Part shown: in pieces, positions 26,798-32,977 of the stretch
Layout of the letters: every line of letters begins with the position of its first letter
How positions within the stretch are numbered: the stretch's first letter is position 1
Made by a program: the position numbers and the translations under genes
NCBI GenBank assembly: GCA_964343805.1
Contig: CAYFLR010000065.1
Span: 1 to 32,977, forward strand
Direction of reading: 5' to 3'
Source of the DNA: CAYFLR01 sp964343805
GTDB taxonomy: Bacteria > Bdellovibrionota_B > Oligoflexia > CAYFLR01
Length of the DNA: 32,977 bases
Notes under the pieces: model-generated
What the model saw: the letters and a program-made list of their open reading frames with translations, nothing else
Told to the model about the DNA's origin: nothing
Databases searched by the model: none

Positions 26798-28894
26798 ATG
26801 GAAAAAACTTTTAAGATTAGTTTGTTATTCTATTTCACTCTCTTTCTTTTAGTTTGGGGACCCTTGCAGGGGCAAGAAAGAGTTCATCATCCCCTTTGCC
26901 AGCAGTGGGGTCAAAATACTCAAGCTTCTTACACTCTGGATGTTATAAAGAAAACTCTCTTTCCTACCAAGGTAGCTTGCAAAAGTCTTTTGGCAAAACT
27001 AGAATCCACTACTCGTTTGGATCTAAGCCACAAAATGTTGGTGGATTTATCTCCTTTGCGCTTTTTTACCAATTTAGAAGAGCTGGATTTAAGTGAAAAC
27101 AGAATCAAAGATATCACCCCTCTTTCCCATCATACTAAGCTCCGTTCATTAGATTTAAGTAAAAATATGATTTCCCATTTGGGGGCATTAAAAAAGCTTA
27201 AGAGCCTACTCAATCTCAATCTCAGTGAAAATAGATTAACCAATAGCCAAGTTAACACGGTGGGTTTACTCACCGGGCTTCGCCAACTTAAGATGAACTT
27301 TTTACACAATGACTACCTGAGAGAGTTTGACCTTTCCTTTATAAAGAATTTATCTCTGCTGACCTCTCTTGAATTTAGCCAAAATGATTTGGAAGACTTA
27401 TCGCCTCTTCAATTTACTCCCTCTCTTAGACGATTGATCATCACTGATTCAAATATTCGAGACATAAATCCTCTCAAATTTCTTACTAAATTAGAGACGC
27501 TGCACTTTGATGCTAACTTTATACAGAGTATTGAACCTCTCAGCTATTTATCACAGCTCCGTGAATTAAAAATTGGCATCAACCGAGTGCTTGATGATAA
27601 CTATAAGCCTCTTAAGGATTTGAAAAACTTGATCAGCCTCGATTTTTCTGTGGCGAGGTACCAAGACTTTTCCTTTTTAGCCAGTTACCCCCACTTAAAA
27701 AAGTTGAGCCTATTTATTAATAAGCAAACCGATCTCCGGGTCATTGGTAACTTAGCTCAATTGCATGAATTACATATCGCATCTATGGAGGATGACCCCA
27801 TCTCCATCCGGCCCCTCTCTCGTCTTAACCATCTGAGGCGGCTCTTTTTAAATGCCCCTGTTCATACTCTTGAGCCTATTGCAGAACTAAAAAAACTGAC
27901 TCTCTTAAAAATTTCTGAACCATTTAGAGGTGATATTTCCCCGCTTAAGAATTTGCATGGACTAGAAACATTGCTTATTGTTGGAACAAAGATTGGTAAT
28001 CTTGCTCCTATTGGGGAATTAATTCTTTTGCAAGAACTTCATTTAGACAGTTGTGAGATAGAGAATTTAGAGCCTTTGTCTAACTTGATTTTTCTTGAAA
28101 AACTGACCTTAGATGGGAATGATATCAAAGATCTCACACCGCTCATGTCTCTGGGCAATTTACAGTTTCTTTCTTTAGATGAAAATCCAAATTTAAAAAA
28201 TATTCAATCGGTTCAATACCTGGAAGAATTAGTTTATTTCTCTTCTAGTTGTGCCACATGTGCAGAGGAGGGGCAGAATCTAAATCGAGAGGTAACAGAA
28301 ATTTCAATGTTTGGGGATTTAACTTGGCTTCAGCATCTTTGGCTTTCAAATAACGCAATTACTGATATTAGTCCTTTATCCAACCTTTCCCATCTCACTC
28401 GTCTCGGTCTTTCCTACAATCAAGTAAAAGATATTAGCTTTCTTGAGGGTCTAGAAAAATTAAGAATTCTTCAACTCGATCACAATAAGATCTCTGCTTT
28501 ACCTGTCTTTTCCAATCTACCTAGTCTTATTTTAATCCATTTGAATAACAATGATCGCATTCAGGATATTTCTCCTTTGAAAGAGCTTAAAAATCTACAA
28601 CAAATCGATGTGAGTGATAATCTCATTTCTGAAGTTTCCGTTTTTGATTCTTTACCCCTCATAAGAAATCTTAATTTAAGTAAAAACAATATTTCTCAAA
28701 TCGATGCCTTGGCGAACCTGCACTACCTAGAGGAATTGAGGTTGAGTGAAAATAAAATTAGTGACGTAAAACCCTTGGGAGAATTGCCTGAACTGTTAGA
28801 TTTATCTATTGACTATAATCGGGTTACGGATTTTAGTCCTATTTCACATTTAAATTTTCATGGAAGAACCAATCAATTTACCAGGGCTCCATAG
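26798..28894 (+). CDS. Exported leucine-rich-repeat protein (internalin/SDS22-like)
   Basis: 698 residues from ATG 26798. The signal peptide (FKISLLFYFTLFLLVWGPLQG) and a Cys-containing cap (VHHPLCQQWG, VACKSLLAKLESTT) precede about 27 leucine-rich repeats of 21-24 residues with the 22-residue SDS22/internalin pattern LxxLxLSxNxIxDIxPLxxL. One unit near residues 478-510 carries an insertion with a CATC motif (SSCATCAEEGQNLN), splitting the array into about 18 and 8 regular units. No LPXTG, membrane anchor or lipobox is visible, so it is periplasmic or secreted. Such arrays bind protein partners. An in-frame TTG at 26780 is a less likely start. It overlaps the convergent kinase-like gene by 22 bp. 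Confidence 0.88.
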   Translation: MEKTFKISLLFYFTLFLLVWGPLQGQERVHHPLCQQWGQNTQASYTLDVIKKTLFPTKVACKSLLAKLESTTRLDLSHKMLVDLSPLRFFTNLEELDLSENRIKDITPLSHHTKLRSLDLSKNMISHLGALKKLKSLLNLNLSENRLTNSQVNTVGLLTGLRQLKMNFLHNDYLREFDLSFIKNLSLLTSLEFSQNDLEDLSPLQFTPSLRRLIITDSNIRDINPLKFLTKLETLHFDANFIQSIEPLSYLSQLRELKIGINRVLDDNYKPLKDLKNLISLDFSVARYQDFSFLASYPHLKKLSLFINKQTDLRVIGNLAQLHELHIASMEDDPISIRPLSRLNHLRRLFLNAPVHTLEPIAELKKLTLLKISEPFRGDISPLKNLHGLETLLIVGTKIGNLAPIGELILLQELHLDSCEIENLEPLSNLIFLEKLTLDGNDIKDLTPLMSLGNLQFLSLDENPNLKNIQSVQYLEELVYFSSSCATCAEEGQNLNREVTEISMFGDLTWLQHLWLSNNAITDISPLSNLSHLTRLGLSYNQVKDISFLEGLEKLRILQLDHNKISALPVFSNLPSLILIHLNNNDRIQDISPLKELKNLQQIDVSDNLISEVSVFDSLPLIRNLNLSKNNISQIDALANLHYLEELRLSENKISDVKPLGELPELLDLSIDYNRVTDFSPISHLNFHGRTNQFTRAP

Positions 28895-29874
28895 ATTAAC
28901 AAAACTTCTCGCCTGAAAATGAGACTGGTGAGCTCTCCATGGGTTAAATAGGGAGAGAGTTCTTTCTTTATTAGATCCGGGTTCAATGTTTTTAGTTTTG
29001 CCAGGAAGTTGGAAGGAAGTTTGTCAGGAACATGTCCCATATAATTTGCATACTCCGTCATTATCCCTGGTATAAAAGCGTAATCATGGTCAAAAACCTT
29101 CACCTTTTGAGCTTTAGTAATGAGATAATTTCCATTAAAAGCTTCTATGTTTCCAACTAAAAATTCAAAGGCACGAACTCCATCCTTTTCCAATCCCGAA
29201 ATCTTGGCTGTCTCAAGTGAGAGTGAACTACCTTTAACCTCTTGAGATACGGTTCCCAGCTTGCCGTTGACAATTGCCATAAAAGTAATGGGCGCATATT
29301 CCAAACTGAGAAGTTGGTTCAATGTATGGGCAGCTAAATGTTTTCTCGCTATAGAGATAAGCTGAGGTGAAAGGGGCCGATAATAATAGTTTTGCTTTTG
29401 GTTCCCTTTAGAAGTAGAAAAAAAATAGACCTCCGATCTCACTCCTTCTCCTATTTTTTTTAGGGAAACAGGAGAACTCACACTCCCAAACTGAGGTGGA
29501 TTCTTTGGAGCTTTCCTTTGCAGTTGGGTTAACCAAGTCGGGTAAGGAATGCTTTCATGTTCTCTTTTAAAAAAGGCATCCAAATCTTTGAATTCAATAA
29601 ATGCGATATGGCTTTTGGCGAGCTGATTTAAAGTTTCATAACTGGTTGCAAGTGCTTTTGCTAATTGTGGTCTCACCTTTACATCTTTTAAACTGCGTGA
29701 ACTGAAAGATTTAGCCACTGGGGTAGTCGGAGAGTAGATGCTATCATTAATGGAAGTAGCTGAAGTGTTGACCGGAAATTTGCTATGAAATTTATCTTTT
29801 AAAAACGGACATCCTGCCCGAATGACAACAGTCCAAGATTGAGACATGATAAGTAATAAAAAGAATAATCTCAT
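28873..29874 (-). CDS. Exported kinase-fold-like protein
   Basis: 333 residues. A hydrophobic N-terminus (RLFFLLLIMSQSWTVVIRAG) suggests export; AGC follows, but Arg at -3 makes a lipobox doubtful. Residues ~135-290 recall an atypical kinase core: glycine-rich KIGEGVRSEVYFFST, then FLVGNIEAFNGNYLI (like the GNxDxxxGN catalytic loop of HipA/PI4K-type kinases, with Glu in place of Asp), and VFDHDYAFIPG, like the metal-binding IDxGxAF segment. If the fold is right, the catalytic Asp change leaves activity open. Its ATG overlaps the stop of the NFACT-R gene (ATGA, 29871-29874), so the two are translationally coupled. Confidence that it is a gene is high; the kinase reading is moderate to low. Confidence 0.7.
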   Translation of the reverse strand: MRLFFLLLIMSQSWTVVIRAGCPFLKDKFHSKFPVNTSATSINDSIYSPTTPVAKSFSSRSLKDVKVRPQLAKALATSYETLNQLAKSHIAFIEFKDLDAFFKREHESIPYPTWLTQLQRKAPKNPPQFGSVSSPVSLKKIGEGVRSEVYFFSTSKGNQKQNYYYRPLSPQLISIARKHLAAHTLNQLLSLEYAPITFMAIVNGKLGTVSQEVKGSSLSLETAKISGLEKDGVRAFEFLVGNIEAFNGNYLITKAQKVKVFDHDYAFIPGIMTEYANYMGHVPDKLPSNFLAKLKTLNPDLIKKELSPYLTHGELTSLIFRREVLLIYGALVN

Positions 29875-30302
29875 GACTCTTCTTCGGGAATAGCTGGTCT
29901 AACTTTAAAGACCGTTTCTTTTCGGATAGTGACTGTACCTGGCTTGGCTCCTCGGGGCTTGGTCACATTCTTAGCTAAGGTACCACTCACAGAAACAATT
30001 CCACCTGAACGGGCCTTGGAGTAATAGGCTGCCACCGCAGCTGCTTTTTTTAAAATTTCTTTTGAAGGTTTTTCCCCTTCCTTTGCAAGCAGAATAACAT
30101 GGCTGCCGGGCATGCCTCGCACATGAAACCACCAATCATTAGGTTTGGCAATTTTAATACTTAAACGATCGTTATCTGCATCAGACTTACCTGCCTGAAC
30201 AATCCAACCCTCTTCGATTTCATGTTCCCAGATCTTTATTTGCGCCCGTTTATAGGGGATGGTTTCTTGACTCATTCCAACCTTGCTTTCTTTTTTTTCC
30301 AT
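29871..30302 (-). CDS. Stand-alone NFACT-R (DUF814) RNA-binding protein
   Basis: 143 residues, essentially one NFACT-R domain: WWFHVRGMPGSHVIL and the helix EILKKAAAVAAYYSKARSGG are family hallmarks, followed by VTKPRGAKPGTVTIRKE. In full-length NFACT proteins (RqcH, Rqc2, FbpA-like) this domain binds tRNA or ribosomes in rescue of stalled 50S subunits; the N- and M-domains are absent here. Stand-alone versions are widespread. Two starts are possible: ATG 30302 (AGGA 11 nt upstream) or the internal ATG nine codons later (AAGGT 4 nt upstream). It is the first gene of a two-gene unit with the exported kinase-like protein. Confidence 0.88.
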   Translation of the reverse strand: MEKKESKVGMSQETIPYKRAQIKIWEHEIEEGWIVQAGKSDADNDRLSIKIAKPNDWWFHVRGMPGSHVILLAKEGEKPSKEILKKAAAVAAYYSKARSGGIVSVSGTLAKNVTKPRGAKPGTVTIRKETVFKVRPAIPEEES

Positions 30303-30495
30303 CTATTTTATTATCCTAACATTTTTCTTATTCCTTGTCTTTGCAGCAGAGTACAGAAAAGTTACTGCTGTAAAAAGAGTAAGATTTGTTAACCTGATGA
30401 AATGACATGATTTTATAGTTGGCATAATTGTTGCAAAAATTAAGGAGTGAAGTTGAGAAGAATTGAAAGTTAAACAAGGTTAGTTGGAGTTTATT

Positions 30496-32361
30496 ATGAA
30501 AGGTCTATCTAAGTATTTTGTATTTTTGTTACTTGCACTCATTGCCAACCCTATTTTAGAAGCTCAAAACCGATTCCGGCCCAGACCTATTGCTCCTATT
30601 TCAGGTATTTCCTACCTGCCCCCTGTTTATCCAGAGAAAATAAAAGATATAGATCTCTATCAAAATGCGGTTTTTCAGCTCTCATGGCCGATAGAATTGA
30701 CCAAAAAAAATAGGAGCCCTCTTTATTCTACCAAATTGCTTTTAGGGCGAGATGCAGGCCACTATGATACCAATGCCTATGTTAAAAGGCTCGATATCCC
30801 AAAAGGAAATAACATTGGAGTTCATAATTTACGATGGATCACCAATGCTCCAGAAACGAAATGTGTGGTTATCCAAGTTTCAGCAATTCCTTTTCAAAGA
30901 GAACAGGATTGGAAAAACCCGACCGGTTTATTAGCTGAAAAACTCCACTGCCCAGGTTATATTGGAAGCTGGAAGAACATAGATATGGATTTTGATAACC
31001 TATCTAATTATCCGGTCTTCTCCGCAACCAGTAAACCTCCTGTCTTTGTGGGGGGAGGGGGTTATACTGCCGTTTCTCTTGCTGTTAAAGGAGTGGTTAA
31101 ACCTCCAAAAACGGTAGCCAATCAAATCACAAAGTCCCCTGCTTTTCAGGTAGATTTAGGGCTCCCAGCATTTCCATCTTTAGAGCATCAATTTAAAAAA
31201 CGATACCTTCATGATATCGAACTCCAGAGAAACAATATTACAGAACTATTACATAGCACTCACTTTCTTTTTATTAGAGTTGTTCCGGTCAACGGAAGTC
31301 ACTTTTTGCAGCTCACCGGTCTTCCATCCAATGATGTGGTTATATTTACTAATGCCCAAAAGCCAACTGAACCCACTTGGTACAGCAGTTTGCCAAAAAT
31401 TAGTATAGCAGGCCACTCTCCTATGCAAAAAGATCATCGCTATTTCTGGTGTTACAATAAGGTGACCCAAGACTTGGATCTCCCTTTTGGTATCTCTTAT
31501 AAAAAGGGGCAGGTTCTCAATGTATGCAACCAAAGTGATAGTTTTTTAGATAGCATCACCGGCATGATTGGAGAGATCTGGTCGAGTATCAGAAAGATGG
31601 TGGACTGGATCAGCAGTCAGTACAATGCTCTCAAAGCCACCATGACAGAGTTAATTGCTGAGATGAGTGGATGTGATACCGATTTTTGTAAGAAAGTTAT
31701 TGGGACCTGTATCAATACCACTCTAGTTATGTCAGGGATACCTCCCACCTTACCCAATTCTGAAGAATTAGTTGAGTTATCTTCAGATTATTTAACAGAG
31801 GTGATTGCCAATGAAACCGGAGTCCCTCCTGAGCTAGTTGAAATGGGAGCAGATAAAATTAAAGAGGCCGTGTCTGAGGCTAAAAATCGTCGAGAAGCGA
31901 GTCATCTTTTTGTACCAGCTGCGAATATGCAGTATCGTCCCTTTGGGATTTACTTAACGGTAGGCAGAAATATCACTGAAGCGGCTAGCAGTTATGCCAC
32001 TAATCTCACCATAGAAGATGAGAAAGGTCTCTATCAGCCTATAACTCTTGTTCTTCCCAAGAATAAGAAGAAAATCGGTGGACGCTATTCTCTGCCTATT
32101 TATCTCCAGCCTAAAGAGAACTATCGCTTATGGTGGGAGTATCACATTAAATCTATGGAGCAACTGGGGAAAATGGATTTAGTTGGTTACACCGAATATC
32201 AGAAAAAAGCGGATCGTGAGTACCAACGTTTTTACAATAAATATCAAAATGCTTTCACCCTTAAAGTCACTTTAAGTAATGCCTATGAGTATAAAAAGGC
32301 ATTAAAAATTGGGTGCTTTAGAAATGGAAATCAAAGCTGGAGATGCAGTCCCATCTTATAA
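30496..32361 (+). CDS. Large exported protein of unknown function
   Basis: 621 residues from ATG 30496, set by GGAG 6 nt upstream; a TTG at 30484 lies on that site. The signal peptide (GLSKYFVFLLLALIANPILEA) leads into a region with Pro/Arg (NRFRPRPIAPISG). Residues ~30-340 look beta-rich, with a Gly patch (VFVGGGGYTAVSLA) and a Cys-containing segment near 325-345. Residues ~350-460 form an amphipathic helical module: WSSIRKMVDWISSQYNALK, CDTDFCKKVIGTCINTTL, MSGIPPTLPNSEELVELSSDYL. From memory, that GIPPTLPN-type segment recurs in secreted proteins of several phyla. A beta-rich C-terminus (about 470-621) has a final Cys pair (IGCFRNGNQSWRC). The family is unknown. The papain-like lipoprotein gene follows 69 bp downstream. 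Confidence 0.8.
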   Translation: MKGLSKYFVFLLLALIANPILEAQNRFRPRPIAPISGISYLPPVYPEKIKDIDLYQNAVFQLSWPIELTKKNRSPLYSTKLLLGRDAGHYDTNAYVKRLDIPKGNNIGVHNLRWITNAPETKCVVIQVSAIPFQREQDWKNPTGLLAEKLHCPGYIGSWKNIDMDFDNLSNYPVFSATSKPPVFVGGGGYTAVSLAVKGVVKPPKTVANQITKSPAFQVDLGLPAFPSLEHQFKKRYLHDIELQRNNITELLHSTHFLFIRVVPVNGSHFLQLTGLPSNDVVIFTNAQKPTEPTWYSSLPKISIAGHSPMQKDHRYFWCYNKVTQDLDLPFGISYKKGQVLNVCNQSDSFLDSITGMIGEIWSSIRKMVDWISSQYNALKATMTELIAEMSGCDTDFCKKVIGTCINTTLVMSGIPPTLPNSEELVELSSDYLTEVIANETGVPPELVEMGADKIKEAVSEAKNRREASHLFVPAANMQYRPFGIYLTVGRNITEAASSYATNLTIEDEKGLYQPITLVLPKNKKKIGGRYSLPIYLQPKENYRLWWEYHIKSMEQLGKMDLVGYTEYQKKADREYQRFYNKYQNAFTLKVTLSNAYEYKKALKIGCFRNGNQSWRCSPIL

Positions 32362-32398
32362 GACAGAAAAAAAACTCAAGAAGTTTTTAATTAAGACG

Positions 32399-32447
32399 AA
32401 AAGAGGGAGAATCCTTGTAAAGGAATTTTCATGAGACTCCCTCTTTT
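32399..32447 (+). promoter_or_regulatory. 11-bp inverted repeat enclosing Shine-Dalgarno and start codon
   Basis: AAAAGAGGGAG (32399-32409) and CTCCCTCTTTT (32437-32447) are perfectly complementary. The 27-nt loop contains AAAGGA (32420-32425) and ATG 32431. The 3' arm lies in codons 3-6 and runs into a T-stretch, so the element could also act as a terminator or attenuator at the start of the gene. Confidence 0.5.
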
Positions 32448-32977
32448 TATATTTATGCTATTTATTTTTGCCTGCAAGCCCCCTTTAAATAATGATACCA
32501 AAACGGTGCATATTGAGCAGACTGCTGTGAAAGATCAGGCTAAAATTGGTTTCTGCTGGGCTTATGCTGTATTAGGGATGCTTGAGTCTTCATACTTAAA
32601 AGATACCAACAAACGAGAGGATCTGTCGGAAGAGTATTTGGGTTTTCACCATATGCTGGATCAATTTACTGCCTTTTTGGAAAGTGATAAACCTATAGAG
32701 GAGCTTAAACTGAAAGAGGGTAATGGCATTACCAAGACACTCAAACTTATCGACAAACATGGTCTCTTGCCAGAATCACAATTACGTATCAAGTTCACTC
32801 TAAAGGATGTGGATATTGAAGCTAGAGTCAGAGACTTGCTGGAACAATATATCAGAATTGGTGGAGGGATAGAGTTTTATCGTGGACAGTACCGAATGAA
32901 TAAATGGAAAGCAGGCTATGACCTTTGGGATATTTTTAAAAAACATGCCTCCGGCAAAGTGGTGGGGAGTCCATTTC
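32431..32977 (+). CDS. Papain-like (C1) cysteine peptidase lipoprotein, 5' part
   Basis: Open from ATG 32431 to the window end (182 residues and continuing). A short lipoprotein signal (RLPLFIFMLFIFAC, Cys15) comes first, then KDQAKIGFCWAYAVLGMLES, which has the papain-family oxyanion Gln36 and catalytic Cys42 close to the mature N-terminus, so no propeptide is visible. The match is nearest to bleomycin-hydrolase-like or general C1 enzymes. The His and Asn of the active site would lie beyond the window. AAAGGA sits 5-6 nt upstream of ATG. A weak AAAAACT/AGTTTTT hairpin (32370-32388) stands between it and the preceding gene. The 11-bp inverted repeat at 32399-32447 spans its start. Confidence 0.82.
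   Translation, partial: MRLPLFIFMLFIFACKPPLNNDTKTVHIEQTAVKDQAKIGFCWAYAVLGMLESSYLKDTNKREDLSEEYLGFHHMLDQFTAFLESDKPIEELKLKEGNGITKTLKLIDKHGLLPESQLRIKFTLKDVDIEARVRDLLEQYIRIGGGIEFYRGQYRMNKWKAGYDLWDIFKKHASGKVVGSPF

Noticed and set aside
30344..30370. CAGCAG/CTGCTG dyad upstream of 30496 as a terminator or riboswitch
   Set aside because: A simple 6-bp stem with a long loop and no T-tract or conserved aptamer features.
1..32977. tRNA, rRNA, insertion sequences or prophage genes
   Set aside because: I found no cloverleaf, no rRNA-like sequence, no transposase or integrase motifs and no flanking terminal repeats.

Overview
This AT-rich window (three 10-N runs mark scaffold joins) looks like a fragment of a draft or metagenome assembly from a motile, Gram-negative, secretion-rich bacterium. 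The basis is many type II (lipoprotein) signal peptides, a beta-barrel-like protein ending in Phe, a complete chemosensory cluster, and several exported peptidases. I would guess a Bdellovibrionota-like lineage (Bacteriovorax or relatives), but only from gene style; no rRNA or marker gene is present to prove it. Shine-Dalgarno sites are mostly clear, and TTG starts are used at least three times (cheA, the cheR-cheB fusion, the giant lipoprotein).

Layout. 1-575: end of a Lys/Glu-rich helical protein built on 60-bp tandem repeats. 598-1710 (-): zincin-type lipoprotein peptidase with a Pro/Glu linker and a possible pYEATS-like tail. 1989-4120 (+): membrane LTA-synthase-type sulfatase-fold enzyme cut by gap 1. 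4198-10518 (+): chemosensory cluster of a frameshifted CheY-like receiver, MCP, CheA (cut by gap 2), CheW and an unusual CheR/pseudo-receiver/CheB fusion. 10535-16002 (-): one giant lipoprotein cut by gap 3, with a Ser-Pro-Lys stalk, cadherin/Ig/PKD-like domains and about 29 BspA-type (DUF285) repeats. 16112-18133 (-): exported GH57-type glycosidase. 18377-23479: a second zincin lipoprotein, a small exported protein, a lipoprotein with a barrel-like C-terminus, a V8-like protease fused to a DUF1036-like domain, and a stand-alone receiver. 23677-30302: a four-repeat lipoprotein, a DUF4143 ATPase divergent from a 27-unit exported LRR protein, then an NFACT-R protein overlapping an exported kinase-fold-like protein. 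30496-32977: a large exported protein of unknown function and the start of a papain-like lipoprotein.

Themes. The chemosensory genes form a tight operon and make one signalling array with its own methylation/demethylation fusion enzyme. Most other genes encode envelope or extracellular products: at least four peptidases, one glycosidase and several adhesion-type repeat proteins, which suits life on macromolecules or on other cells. The most unexpected pattern is in the leaders. Four genes for exported proteins have perfect or near-perfect inverted repeats that either pair with the Shine-Dalgarno or hold it in the loop (about 1717-1755, 16004-16049, 20138-20175, 32399-32447). The divergent ATPase/LRR pair instead has -10 boxes only 6-8 nt from the start codons, suggesting leaderless mRNAs. 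All three gaps fall inside genes, and the reading frames on either side show that the true missing lengths are not 10 nt.
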